Position numbers and translations under genes: made by a program. Positions 1 to 10,782 of a DNA stretch of 64,000 nucleotides are shown here, piece after piece. The notes beneath the pieces are model-generated. The model saw only the letters and a program-made list of their open reading frames with translations. It was not told the origin of the DNA and did no database searches. Each line of letters opens with the position of its first letter. Within the stretch, counting starts at the first letter, position 1. The stretch is taken from positions 1,984,001-2,048,000 of the forward strand of contig JAQQWL010000007.1 of assembly GCA_038363925.1 (NCBI GenBank). Reading direction: 5' to 3'. This DNA is from Apiospora phragmitis (Eukaryota; Ascomycota; Sordariomycetes; Amphisphaeriales; Apiosporaceae).

Positions 1-1349
1 TTGCGTAATAAGTCATCAAACCACATCTGCGTCTATGAGAATGCTTATATTCAATATTGTTCTTGGTTTTGGCGGAAACGGGGAGGTTACCCATCATCTT
101 GGCAGCCGAGACGACTCCAGATTTCATAGCATTGCCACATCACCTTAACTTGGTCAGGTGTCGTGTAAGGCTAGATGGGGGTGGAAGGGAGTACGTAGCC
201 GTACATAGTTCAATATTCGAAGCAGAGAGAAAAGACAGATTTCAGAGATCTGGTCACTCGCTGAGCTATTCATACATGACATATTTACTTGTGTGTAGAT
301 ATGTATGCAACCTAGAGAAGTGACGTACAAACTTCGTGTTAATGAGACCCAGGGTTGTAAATATATTACTATTTAAAGCATCCAGCTAACAGTCCATTAT
401 GTAAAGAGATGGAGAGATGGGGAGAGATGGTACAGTAACTCGAGATGGGTCCCTGCTGAATGGTGCTGCTAGATGTCACTTGTTGGCGGTACGTACAGCA
501 TACTCCGGCTCCCTGGCTCAGGGGAGGGAGAGGTAACCAATCTATGGCCTATTGCCTCCCGCAATACGGGACGGCACTCCTGGACACTTGGCTTGGTTCG
601 CCTTCCGCAAGAGTAGATCGGACCATGAATCGAACCATGTCATCCAATGACGCCGCATCCCGCTGATTGAGTAAGTTAAGGATATTTGCCATATCAATTC
701 TTTGTCCGTTCTGGGGCTTGGTAAGCCGGCAAAGGCAAAAAGAACACGATTCACTTCCCAATGTTTCGTCCCAAGTCCGGGACCCATGTAAGGATTAATC
801 GTGTAGATCTTTCTTTTAATAAACATCCATCCATCCATCCAGTGATTCGACGTGCCATTTATTAAACCACCTGTCACCCTCCATTCAACTCTCGTCTACA
901 GCCGGACAACTCCCATCACAAGGTTAAACTCGCTCGTTTCCTGATTAAGCTTGATTCGGGCTCGGAGTAAGCTGGCGATTGCGTGCGTTTGCCCGTTTTG
1001 TTACACAGCTCTGCATTTACTACCCCTGGATCTATACCAACTTAAGGCACAGAAACCTCGTTTCACCTATTGTTACAGCCAAATTCTAGGTTGGGACCTC
1101 CCTTACCACGATCACTTAACCGGTTCCGAAGAGGCCAGCATTCGGCCTCCGCATACAACTCTACTACTCCCCACCACCTGTCCTCAGGCGTTACATTCAC
1201 GCATATATATTGCTTGGCCGCATCCCGGATTGATTGCCCGCCATGAGGCCGGCTGCGAAACACTTCTATCTGTCCTTGTTCACGCTGTGGGGTGCGCCTG
1301 TTCAGTGCAAACCTTCTAGCACTATAGCTCAAGATGACAGTTGCGTAGT
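1..1349. other. Upstream region without a recognisable gene
   Basis: I see no convincing gene in this stretch. Several open frames of 68-122 codons occur on both strands, but they lack ATG contexts, splice continuity or recognisable protein composition. A short CATC repeat lies near 826-840. The last 300 bases are the promoter and leader of the ERO1 gene. Confidence 0.5.
1281..1287 (-). promoter_or_regulatory. Candidate unfolded-protein-response element upstream of ERO1
   Basis: The sequence CACGCTG lies 63 bases before the ERO1 start codon. Its reverse complement, CAGCGTG, equals the core of the yeast UPRE bound by Hac1, and ERO1 is a classic unfolded-protein-response target. The match is only 7 bp and could be chance. 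Its position close to the start codon of an expected target is the supporting point. Confidence 0.35.
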
Positions 1350-3231
1350 ATGTCGCACTTGAATCCTTCCATGTTCTTTTTCCTTCTTTTGGCTAGCTGC
1401 CTGGTTGCAGCTACGTCTGCTGTCGCAGGAACGCCATCCCAGCGTCACCATGGGGACCCAATCTCTAACAGAGCCTCGTTGCAGATTTCCCCAAAGACTA
1501 TCGTGTCGGATGCGTGTGCCTCGTACTCCACGCTCGATGCGCTCAACCAAAAGGTAAAACCCGCTGTCGACGACCTCACACGTGGAACCGACTTTTTCTC
1601 CCACTACCGCCTGAACCTGTTCAATAAAGCATGTCCTTTCTGGAGCGACGAGGACGCCATGTGTGGCAACCAGGCTTGCGCCGTGGCCACGCTGGACAAC
1701 GAGGAGGATATACCGGTGATATGGCGGGCGAGTGAGCTGGGGAAGCTGGAAGGGCCATTGGCGAAGCATCCGGGCAGGAGACTGCAAAAGGAACGACCGC
1801 AAAAACCACTTCAGGGACTTTTGGGCGAGAACGTTGGCGAGAGTTGCGTGGTGGAATACGATGACGAGTGCGACGAACGAGACTACTGTGTTCCCGAGGA
1901 TGAGAGCGCGACTGCTAAGGGCGACTACGTCTCCCTGGTTCAGAACCCAGAGCGTTTCACGGGATATACTGGAGACAGCGCCAGGATGGTGTGGGATGCC
2001 ATATATCGGGAGAACTGCTTCCAGAAGTCCTCGTTCCCGCAATCGGCCTCCCTGGGTATGACCTCAGTTCCTAAGGGTCCGGCAGCACACGATTTCCGAG
2101 CTGTTTTGCAGGACGCTGGCCGCCAGCAGATGCTGGAGCAGCAATTCAACCAAGTGCAAGCTTCAGGCCCAGCTGGGCTCGATTACGAAGACGAATGCCT
2201 TGAGAAGCGGGTGTTCTACCGAGTCGTCTCGGGCATGCACACCAGCATCTCGGCTCACATCTGCTGGGAATACCTCAACCAGACAACGGGCGAATGGCAA
2301 CCCAACCTGCAGTGCTACTATCATCGCCTGCATACCCACCCAGAACGCCTCTCGAACCTGTACTTCAACTATGCCCTGCTTACGCGTGCCATTGCCAAAC
2401 TTGGTCCTCACCTACAGGGTTATACCTACTGCACAGGCGATCGAGACCAAGATGCCGACACCAAGGCGAAGGTTCTCGCCGTCACACAAGGCGCCTCGAG
2501 CGTACCCACAATCTTTGACGAGAGCCTTATGTTCAAGAACGGCGAAGGACCTTCTCTGAAGGAGGACTTCCGAAACCGGTTCCGCAATGTAAGCCGCATC
2601 ATGGACTGTGTCGGCTGCGATAAGTGCCGGCTGTGGGGGAAGTTGCAAACTGCCGGCTACGGCACCGCGCTCAAGGTCCTGTTTGAGTTCGACAACGAGA
2701 GCGATGAAGTCCCCATCCTGAAGCGCACAGAGTTGGTGGCCCTTTTCAACACTTACTCGAGGCTGAGCAATTCCATGGCACACGTCAGGTATTTCCGAAA
2801 TCTTCTGGAAGGGTCCGCGGAGGAGAAGAGTGCCGTTCCGGATCGGGCCAAGAAGCCGCATGCGGTAGGCACTGGCACTGGACCTGTGGAACCCTTGGAG
2901 GTGCCCTTGGAGCCAGAAGACGACGAATGGGCCGGCAGCGATGAATCGCAGAAAGAGGAGTCCACGAAAGAGACAGTTGGCGACGTGTTCAACGAGGAGT
3001 TTGAACGTGTCTTCAAGGCGTTCAAGTATGTCATCAAGGGTTGGGTCAACTTTCCCAGGAGCTTGTAAGTCATTAAATTCCCCTCGGTATGATGTTGACT
3101 CTATACTGACTGCGGATGACAGGTTCTTGATTGTCGTGGAGGAGCTCAATCGGCTCTGGGAATTCTATATTGGCCTGCCTGTGACTCCAAGAGCTTGGGG
3201 TTTTTACAGGCCGAATATTGATGAACTGTAA
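1350..3231 (+). CDS. ERO1: ERO1, endoplasmic reticulum thiol oxidase (two exons)
   Basis: ERO1 is the FAD-linked oxidase that reoxidises protein disulfide isomerase in the ER lumen and so drives disulfide bond formation. Exons are 1350-3064 and 3123-3231, joined across a 58-bp GTAAGT...ACAG intron, giving about 607 residues. A hydrophobic signal peptide (MFFFLLLASCLVAATSAVAG) lies near the N-terminus. The active-site motif C-x2-C-x2-C is at residues 420-426 (CVGCDKC). A candidate shuttle pair is C174 and C180. The FAD/helix segment GMHTSISAH with a following WEYLN is present, and a long acidic stretch lies near the C-terminus. The spliced protein ends in IDEL, which resembles an ER-retrieval tetrapeptide. 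I placed the start at the first ATG giving a signal peptide; an upstream in-frame TTG is not needed. The gene converges on USB1. Confidence 0.95.
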
Positions 3232-3559
3232 AAAGGCCCGTATGATACCAAAATCGTTTTCTGTAACTATGGGCTACATGTATGCCTTTCGAAGGGCAAC
3301 CGGAGTTTTCAGCGTTTAGAGTCGTGAATTCATTATTGCATTCCATTTACAAGGGTTATTGGCGTTCCTAGGTAGAACACTGCTTTCATAAGTAGTCAGG
3401 GGTGTTTGTATGTACATTTAGAGTGTGATACCCTGATCCACGTACACAGGTCTTCCAAGCACGTATGCAGACTGTTATACACCTACATCTCAATAGAATG
3501 CAAATCACTTATTAGTCTCACGCCTCCCCATATTACTCGTTGATTCAGTGTACACAAGT
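3232..3559. other. Convergent intergenic spacer between ERO1 and USB1
   Basis: This 328-bp stretch lies between two 3' ends and presumably holds both 3' UTRs. It is AT-leaning, and I see no further gene or clear structure in it. Confidence 0.6.
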
Positions 3560-4705
3560 CTATGCACCGAAAAGGCCTTTGTTCGCTGCCTCGGGCAGCG
3601 TAATGTGTGTCACCACATTTCCGATCTTGGCCTTGACCCCATCCACCCGAATCCGCATGCCTTGAAGTGCATCGTGATATGATGATTTGTTTCTCGACTC
3701 GAAAACCTGCCGGGTGATGTTGATTAGCTCGGGCGTGGGCGGCTCAAAAGACCAAGCAACCGATATGTGGAATGCATCGCCGACGTCCACCGTCGTCGCT
3801 TTGGTGCTGCCACCTGATCCATCTCCCCCTTTCTCGGCATCGCTGGCGCCGCTGCCGCCCGCAAAGGCGTACAGAGCTGGCTGGCCAAACGATTGGGCAA
3901 CCCCGTTGCATCGCCGCAGCAGCTGCGTCAGTTCGCGGTTCTTCCTTCTTTGCGTCGTTACACCCTCCTCCTCGGCATCCGTCTCCGGCGTCGTCGTCGT
4001 CGTCACCGACTCGACCCGCAAGACGAGGAACGACCGCGCCGACTCCGCGGTGCGGTGCCATTCCAGCCCCGTCGGCCTCAGCGAGAAGGTCGGGACCGCC
4101 GGCCCGCGGGCCAGGGCCGCCCGCACGGCGTCCAGGAAGTCGTCCTTATCGCCCGTCGTCAGGGACAGGGGGCGCGACAGGCTGATGTGCAGCGGGAGCG
4201 GCGCGCCGAGGTCCGAGGTCAGGAATGTTTGTAGGTTCAGGTCAGGTGCTGCAGCGGAAGAGGCGGCGGCGTAGGAGGAAGAGAGCTCGCCCAGGAGACG
4301 GGTCAGGGTCTCGTACTCGGGGGCGTCCCCCGTCGTCGTGGGGTGCCATTCCGTGTACAGGTGGGATGGCCAGTGGCCCACGACGTGCGGGTTCTGGCGC
4401 TTGCGGCCCTGGTGCAGGGTTGGGTCGTCGCGCGTGCTCACGCGGACAGTGGAGGCGTAGAGGTCGTGGAAAGCGTTTGGGAGGGGAGGTAGGCTTGGTT
4501 TTGACGTGGGTGAGGTTGCTCCTTTTGGCGGTAATGTGGCTGAGCTGCTAGTGGTGGTGGTGATGCTTGTGGCCTTCCTGTTCTTATCCTGAGTAGTGGC
4601 GGTTGACCGCGAGGAGGCTTGCAGTTTGGGCTTCTTGGCCTCGGGTTCAGTATCAGAGGCGGCGGTATCCGAATCCGAGGATGAGTAGTCTACTAATAAG
4701 GCCAT
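3560..4705 (-). CDS. USB1: USB1-like U6 snRNA 3'-phosphodiesterase
   Basis: USB1 (Mpn1) is a nuclear 2H-phosphoesterase that trims the 3' oligo(U) tail of U6 snRNA and leaves a terminal phosphate that stabilises it. The 381-residue product has both family motifs: LHISLS, with its histidine near residue 173, and FHISVAW, with its histidine near residue 313. Other typical segments are the [11 protein letters not shown] and [14 protein letters not shown] regions before the first motif. Residues 1-90 are low-complexity Ser/Thr with a basic EAKKPKL stretch that could act as a nuclear signal (inference). Low-complexity insertions also lie between the two motifs, which makes the protein longer than animal USB1. 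The frame stays open upstream, but [13 protein letters not shown] is the first ATG with typical composition. I see no intron. Confidence 0.9.
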   Translation of the reverse strand: MALLVDYSSSDSDTAASDTEPEAKKPKLQASSRSTATTQDKNRKATSITTTTSSSATLPPKGATSPTSKPSLPPLPNAFHDLYASTVRVSTRDDPTLHQGRKRQNPHVVGHWPSHLYTEWHPTTTGDAPEYETLTRLLGELSSSYAAASSAAAPDLNLQTFLTSDLGAPLPLHISLSRPLSLTTGDKDDFLDAVRAALARGPAVPTFSLRPTGLEWHRTAESARSFLVLRVESVTTTTTPETDAEEEGVTTQRRKNRELTQLLRRCNGVAQSFGQPALYAFAGGSGASDAEKGGDGSGGSTKATTVDVGDAFHISVAWSFEPPTPELINITRQVFESRNKSSYHDALQGMRIRVDGVKAKIGNVVTHITLPEAANKGLFGA

Positions 4706-5881
4706 GACACGTTGGTTGATGGGTTGCTGTACCTCCCAGGTGAGGTCTACAGTTATTACGGTGCTATAACATACTATAAAAACGGTTAGTAGTTTTTGAC
4801 CGTCTCTTGAATATACAAATCCGGGTAGATGGACATTGTGATGGATGCTGTCTAGTAGAATTGGACGGGTTGAAGTCCAAGACGTGGCTTGCATAGCGCG
4901 CGTTGGCCCCTGCGTTAAGCTGCCAGGCGCATGGCTTCAGGTCCACATAGCGAGCATGGACGCTGTAGGGCTGGCTTGGCTGGGGGTGCTACAGTAGTAG
5001 ATCTGGGCGATGGGGGTTGGAGAAGAAACATCAGATGAACCTACTGACTTTACTTACTTGGTAATTATGTACACTGTTCCCAACGTCAGGTTAAGGAAGA
5101 TTCATCTTGACTCACCACTTCTATCCTGGGAAGCACTGGAACGTAAGGACCAGCATACACTCCCCTGGATTCACCGGTTAAGGCTCATGTTATGCGACAA
5201 TGCTCAGCTGGCGAGTGTCAAAACTACGCACTCCTACTCCCGTGCATCGCGATCAATCAGATTCACTCGGCTACATGTGCCCAGCTCTTGAACCAAATTC
5301 CAAGTCGTCCATGACGAAGCCCCGGGGCATAATGCCCGGTGTGTCAATATCAGATCTCTGGTATAGATGGACGTAGGCAAACGTGAACCAATCCGTCAAC
5401 GCGGGGTGAAGAGCCCAAGTGATGAATGAACTAGCAGTTGCACCAAGAGGATATCAGGTTGAATTATCAGGTAACTAAGGTCTTTCGTGAAAAACAATCG
5501 GCTTCCAAACATTGTGACTCCAATGTACAATCTTTCCTGAGCTTGTAGCTCAAGCGCGTTCCTTTGAAAAGTCGCGTGGTTCAAAACCGGTATGCCAAAC
5601 CGGATCAACAACAACACTGCGGTACCCTCATAGAGTCATTCTTGTCCAGATCGCCGACTTCTTTTGTCGACGACCTTGAATAAATATTGCATTAGCACAT
5701 CGATATACCGCATCGGTATACCATATCGGTATACTTAAGGCATCGGCGATTTCACCTTGGCCTGTATCGTGCCTACCGCATGCTATACCGCGCCAATACC
5801 GCATCGAGCCTGCCGTATCTCCAGTCTCCCGACACCACAATCGCCGACATATCTTTCTTACCCCATCGAAGCTTCGGTAAG
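4706..5881. other. Intergenic region, divergent promoters
   Basis: This region separates the starts of USB1 (leftward) and the basic-ended protein gene (rightward), so it should contain both promoters. The right part, 5700-5810, holds a cluster of short inverted and direct repeats listed separately. No gene is recognisable. Confidence 0.5.
5704..5806. repeat. Cluster of TATACCG/CGGTATA inverted and direct repeats in a promoter
   Basis: TATACCG and CGGTATA form an inverted repeat at 5704-5720 with a 3-base spacer. CGGTATAC occurs at 5714-5721 and again at 5727-5734. The 11-mer ATACCGCATCG occurs at 5705-5715 and exactly again at 5796-5806. The cluster lies 75-180 bases before the start of the next gene. 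It could be a multi-copy transcription-factor site, but this is inferred from repetition only. Confidence 0.5.
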
Positions 5882-8049
5882 ATGGCATCTCCCAAGAAGA
5901 AAGACAATGGCAGTGGTGCTAGTGGTGCCTTCAGTGGCCAGAGCAGCTACCAAGTCATCGCCGACGACGATGGTGTCGGCGATAACGATCCATCTATACC
6001 CGACCCCAATGTCCAAAAGACGAAGAAGCCGGGTGTATTTCGACGACTCAGTCGATCTGTGCGAAAAGTATTCACCAGTGGCATCGATGAGAAGAATGAT
6101 CCGGAGATTCTGAGAATGAAGGCCCGAGAGTCGCGTTGGAAAGCCATGGTAAGTTTGCATTTCATTACATCTCTTTTCCTTCGTTGTCTTCCGATATGTT
6201 GTCATCTTGGGCTACATACGGACTTGTCCCACTGCATTTCAATATCTTTGTACTCCTCATTACATCTGCACCACGGCTACGGCACACAGGGATCTGGGCT
6301 AGCCTCTGCCCGCCGCTACTAGTCGCCAGCCGTTGTCTAAACGGGGTGACGGGTCGACGTCATTGTCGCAGAGTGGAAATTTCCACCCAACTACGACATT
6401 GATGTTCAGCAAGGGACCCCTGACCACCCATTGCGTCACGGTGGACCCTCGCTAACGATGTGCCGAACCGTCCCTGCTTCCGTCTGTCATTTTACATCAT
6501 ACCCCTAGCAAACCACCCACTACCGGCTTGCAGATTGCAGATGGCTACGAAGGGACGCGTGTGCCTTGCAGCAGAAACGCTGTCTGCTCGTTGGGAAAAT
6601 GATGTAGGCTTACATATGATATGCAACTAGGCTGAGCGTGAACTGAACGGGCCCTTCACAGAGCCCAGTATTAATTTCTTCGGACACTCGGCTCGTCCGG
6701 ATTATATATCTGCGTTACACCACAGCAGCCTCAACCCCTCTACCCGCACCAGCACCCACGCCAGCGACCACGCCAGCAACTACGTTTCTTCCTACGAAGA
6801 TACCCAACAGCTCGCCGAGGAAGAACTTGGGCGTATTCGCAGACAGACTACTGGGGAACGTAAAACCTATCAGCAGCGAGCCCAGCTTCAGGAGCCCAAG
6901 CCTACCCGTACTCAAAGCTTGGTCCAACCGACTTCACAGACTTCTGGGGAACGTACAACTTATCAGCAGCGAGCCCAGCTTCAGGAGCCCAAGCCTACCC
7001 GTACTCAAAGCTTGGTCCAACCGACTTCACGCACACGTCCAACTTGGCGATCTAATACAATGAAATCCAGTCTCGGTCGAAGCGGCTCTCTCAGCCAGCG
7101 GTTCCCTGGCGATATGTCCCATCGCCCTCTTGAGCAGATCAAGAGAGAGACCAAGGTCGCCAACAGAGGTCCTCACTTGAGGAAGGCCACTCTGCCTCGT
7201 GCTGACCCTATCGATTCGCTCGACAACATACTAGGGCACTCATACCATCACGAAGGCCCCTTTGATGCAACCTTGGCTTCGCGCAATGCGAATAAGAAAT
7301 ATGCACCACTCGAAGCCGTGCAAACCACCAACATGGAGGCCCTGAAGGCCACGCCCAGGGAGCTCGTGCAAGACTCGCTCACAAAGCATGTTCCGCTGCA
7401 AGGCACCGCTATCATTCCCCCGGGAATGCCGGACATTAGCGGTAGACGGATGAGTTACGAGGAAGGTACCGACTTGCAACGGGAACGGTTTGCTAGTGGA
7501 GGCCCATCCCGTCGCTATGACGATGTTGTAAGTCAGCAAGATTCCTTCACACTAGACACACTCGATCGACTTCTACCCAATCCTACCAACATGGATGGAA
7601 ACAATGGTCGTAACATCTCTACTATAACAGAAGAAGATGAAGAACCTGACACAACCAACATCAATGTCACTGCACAATCACAAGCTAACAAAACCTGCCA
7701 GGAATACCATCCCGACGACTTGAAAGGCAAAGGGGAGCCTTCGTACACCCTCGAGAGAGCCTTCAAGCAGCATGGCGAGTCTGCTAGTGCCGATGCGGGA
7801 CCTGGGATGTACGAGATGCAGCCGAGAGGTATGTCAAAGTCGTCTCCTCCCAAAGAAGGCGACGTGATGGTCCGTCAGCGTAGCCGCAGCTCGAGCTTTG
7901 GCGAGGGCCCCTCCGGCTCTGGCACTCGTGCCACGTCCTCGGATTCCCCGTTCGGCAGCAGCAGCAGCAGCTCGCCCGGCAAGCGTCTCAGTACCGGCCT
8001 GAAGAAGCGCATCGGAAGCATTCGCCGCAAAGCTGGTCGTGATTCATAG
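5882..8049 (+). CDS. Unrecognised basic-ended, low-complexity fungal protein (two exons)
   Basis: I do not recognise the family. Exons 5882-6148 and 6631-8049 are joined by a 482-bp GTAAGT...CTAG intron, both sides in phase 0, giving about 562 residues. The N-terminal exon ends in a basic segment (GVFRRLSRSVRKVFTSG) followed by an acidic and a basic helix-like stretch. The C-terminus has a similar basic segment (GLKKRIGSIRRKAGRDS). The middle is Ser/Thr/Gln-rich and probably disordered. Residues around 161-222 are encoded by a near-perfect 93-bp tandem duplication, so a 31-residue block occurs twice. A GTAAGT at 7528 lies inside the open frame and has no plausible acceptor, so it was read through. 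No membrane segment or catalytic motif is visible. The intron is long for this window and could hide a small exon. Confidence 0.7.
6844..7030 (+). repeat. 93-bp in-frame tandem duplication
   Basis: Two copies with a 93-base period run from 6844 to 6936 and from 6937 to about 7030. They differ at only a few bases near the start of the unit (for example 6850/6943 and around 6861/6954). Each copy encodes 31 residues including YQQRAQLQEPKPTRTQSLVQ. The low divergence points to a recent duplication. Confidence 0.95.
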
Positions 8050-9324
8050 GGTTGTGCTTTAGGCTTATCGAAACCTCCAGTGTATTCACTCAGACATATT
8101 CTTGCTTGGACGGCTCTTGTGCACTGAATTGCATGGCTCTGTCCTACTTTTCATGGGTTTGCCTCATCCTTGGCATTGAATTGGCATCACGAGGAGCCCC
8201 ATTGGCTTTATTTCTTTTCATTCGCCTCTAATTTTCTTTTGTCTTTCACGACCCAACCACTTCTTGTACGATACTAGGGTGTTCAGCGACAGAGAAGGAG
8301 TGTCTGTCAGCAGATGCAAAGGATGCCCTTGACGTGGGCAATGATTAATCGAGGCGAGGCATGTGCCAACTCATCCTTATGCATGCCAGGGATGCTTGGC
8401 CCTGCCTGAAGGGAGTCAGACTTGGGAAGACAATGCCGCCGGGACTGCAGGCGGAGCAAAGAGAGAGATCGCGTTTGCGTTTAAACGATTCCGTTTGGGC
8501 GATACCGGGACAGGGATATCCCGCATTGATGCAAATGATTTGGGAGCGAGGGAGAACTGGCAATACCTACGACACGAGTAGACAGATACACCACGAATGC
8601 TAGCAATGATAAGATAAGATGAACTAAAATAGCTGAGATCTTTAGATGACATGTATCGAGAGGGGCACCGTGAAGTACCAGCTGGTATTTCCATATCAGC
8701 ATGGCCAGTCAGTCAGGCCGAGTCAGCCTTAGCTGGGGTTTCAAGGGTGTGCGTGCAGCCAGTAGGACCGACCCTTACCCCACCTTTAGAAACTGATCTT
8801 GAACTTACCTCCCATTGCCGTACGTAGAGTTACTCTGTAGCACCAACCGCATTGCCCAGGCCCCCAGGCGCGCCCAGTCAGTTACCACTGAGCCTTCAGT
8901 ATGTAGAGCTGATAGGTTCATGTATCAATAGGAGTCCGAATCCCATCCGCAAACAGCGTAAAGCTGATCGCATTCGGTCGGGTTTTCTCTACTCATCCCA
9001 TCCATCTATCCCCCCACCACATCTTATCGCATCGCATCGCATCGCATCGCATCGCATCGCATCGCATCGCACCGCCATGAAACAAACTGTTCCCTGTTGT
9101 CGGGCGGTCTTTTGTTTCCAGATTTAGTCACCAACCTAGCAAGCAAGCATACCTACCTACACTTACACTTCCGGTACCTGAGAATTGAAAGGGGAAAGGC
9201 ACAATAGATTGCTTGCCCCATTCATCCATTCTCGAGTGCATTGCCCAATCCACCCTGTCTACCTCCACAGCCAACGCCCAGGATCCCTTCGCTTCAAGCT
9301 TCATTCACAGCTTCCGGAGCCCCC
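8050..9324. other. Intergenic region with ATCGC microsatellite
   Basis: No gene is recognisable between the stop of the basic-ended protein gene and the next candidate ORF. Short open frames at 8345-8700 overlap on both strands and have no protein-like features. A pentanucleotide repeat lies at 9026-9070. Confidence 0.5.
9026..9070. repeat. (ATCGC)9 microsatellite
   Basis: Nine exact tandem copies of ATCGC are present. Confidence 0.97.
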
Positions 9325-9546
9325 ATGTCTGACTTTACCACTACTGCTACAAGTGCAATAGACGGACTCCCAACCAGGCAACAGCCGCAACAACAGCAGC
9401 TGACACAGCCTCGTGGGGCTCACCTTCTCACCTCAACATCCAAGAGCCATCGTCAGGCGACTAATGAAGCGCTAGCAGCTGATGATAGCACACCTTCAGG
9501 TCAAGAGGAGAAAACCAGCTTCATGTGTTTTCCCATTTCAAGGTGA
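9325..9546 (+). CDS. Possible small protein, 73 residues
   Basis: A short ATG frame in a favourable context (CCCCATGTC) encodes a Thr/Ser/Gln-rich peptide that ends in EEKTSFMCFPISR. I do not recognise it. A GTGATT directly before the stop could be a splice donor, so the real protein could continue. The next C13 run at 9571-9583 and the HIT gene 300 bp downstream suggest it could also be part of that gene's long leader, which would make it an upstream ORF. Support is composition and context only. Confidence 0.3.
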   Translation: MSDFTTTATSAIDGLPTRQQPQQQQLTQPRGAHLLTSTSKSHRQATNEALAADDSTPSGQEEKTSFMCFPISR

Positions 9547-9570
9547 TTGCGCTCGCTTCCCTTCGTTGCT

Positions 9571-9583
9571 CCCCCCCCCCCCC
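9571..9583. repeat. C13 homopolymer
   Basis: A run of thirteen C. Its length is a likely site of sequencing or replication slippage. Confidence 0.9.
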
Positions 9584-9844
9584 GGCCTGCCACACACAGC
9601 CTCGATACAGGGCTCTCTATTTGATTAACCCCTGCTCGGAGAGCTCCTACTGGAAGCGTCACTTCTTTGTTACTATATAGAGAGAGGGATACGCACGCTT
9701 GTGGGCCGTTTCGCGCTTGCCGGATCTTCTTCTCTTTGTTGTTTGTTCCACAGGGATGCCACTTTCACATGCCGTGTGCGCCTTTTCTCAACAAGATTCT
9801 TACCTGAAAACACTCCGAGCAGGATCTCTCATATAAGAGGCAGC

Positions 9845-10782
9845 ATGTCGTTCTTCTGGTCCAAGAAACAGGAGGAGCAAAAAGACACTCCTACATCTCC
9901 CTCAATGGAAACCTCCTCTCGTCAGCCACAAACTTCCAGCCACCCCAAAGACAGCAACACTATGGGGGTTGCAGACGTGGATTTCGATGAGATGTACGCG
10001 AAGGAGTGCGAGAGAAGGAAGGATTCCTTCAAAGGGAAAATGCCGATAATCGAGAAGCAGTTTGAGGATTTCTGGAATCATCCCGATGCACAGCAAGATG
10101 TGGATGCGTATTTTGAGAAACTCAGTGACGACCAGCACAAGTACGCCAAGAGAGTCAAATGGGTACAGCCCAAGACCATCTTCACAGATTTCGCCCAGAA
10201 GAGTCTCGCTGGCAATCAAAACGTCCTCATCATTGGTAATCATGCGTCCTTCGATATAGCCCAGTACCCTGGAAATTCCTCGCCTGCTGGCATGTCCGTG
10301 GTCCACCTTCTTGGCCTGACCAAGGAGTCGATCTACAATGGGGTCTCCTTGCCCAAAGAGAAATTTTTCCTTTAGATGAGATCAAGGAACTCTTCAGAAA
10401 AGAATGGTCCGACCCTACATTTCGGGAGGCGGTATTAAGACATCAACGCGAGGCCATAAAGCGGCAGCACGACGCGGCTGTGGCGAAGGCGGGAGACGAT
10501 CAGGAACTAGTAAAGCGGGCAGAGAAAGGCTACGAGCTCGCCACAGAACACCTCGAGGGCCTGGCGGACAAGATCCTTCAGCTCAAGTATGAAGACTTCA
10601 GCTTTGGGCTGCACCTGTACTCAGATCACAGCATCTGTCACTTCCACATGCACATTATAGCCATGCCCGAGGAAATGCGTCAGTACTCAACCTCACAGCA
10701 TGACGAGAAGACGAAGGATGTGTCTGAGGTTCGCGAGGCTATCGAGACCTTCAATAGGCAATCCAAGTCCTTCGATCGATAG
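9845..10782 (+). pseudogene. HIT-family nucleotide hydrolase/transferase gene with apparent one-base frameshift
   Basis: Two adjoining frames together encode one HIT (histidine triad) protein of about 312 residues. The first frame, 9845-10375, starts MSFFWSKKQ and contains NVLIIG, the SSPAGMSVVHLLGL strand region and SLPKEKFF, then hits TAG. The second frame continues from about 10372 with DEIKELFRKEWSD and holds the triad motif HFHMHII in a SICHFHMHIIAMP context, ending at 10782. HIT proteins hydrolyse or transfer nucleotidyl groups using the central histidine. The break lies at a T5 run (10364-10368): one extra T would keep the frame open. An alternative is an intron at 10236-10375 (GTAATC...CTTTAG), which restores the frame but deletes conserved HIT core. 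I favour a one-base deletion, real or sequencing-derived. The label pseudogene is therefore provisional. Confidence 0.7.

Noticed and set aside
951..1319. 122-codon open frame upstream of ERO1
   Set aside because: No ATG-led protein-like sequence; it overlaps the promoter and a frame on the other strand.
1329..2042. Long minus-strand open frame across ERO1
   Set aside because: It is a shadow of the ERO1 coding frame; its codons mirror the real gene and it has no features of its own.
7528..7560. GTAAGT inside the basic-ended protein gene
   Set aside because: The frame is open through it and no acceptor gives an intron of usable length.
10236..10375. 140-bp intron as the cause of the HIT frame change
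   Set aside because: It has usable ends, but it would delete conserved HIT core sequence that is clearly coding.
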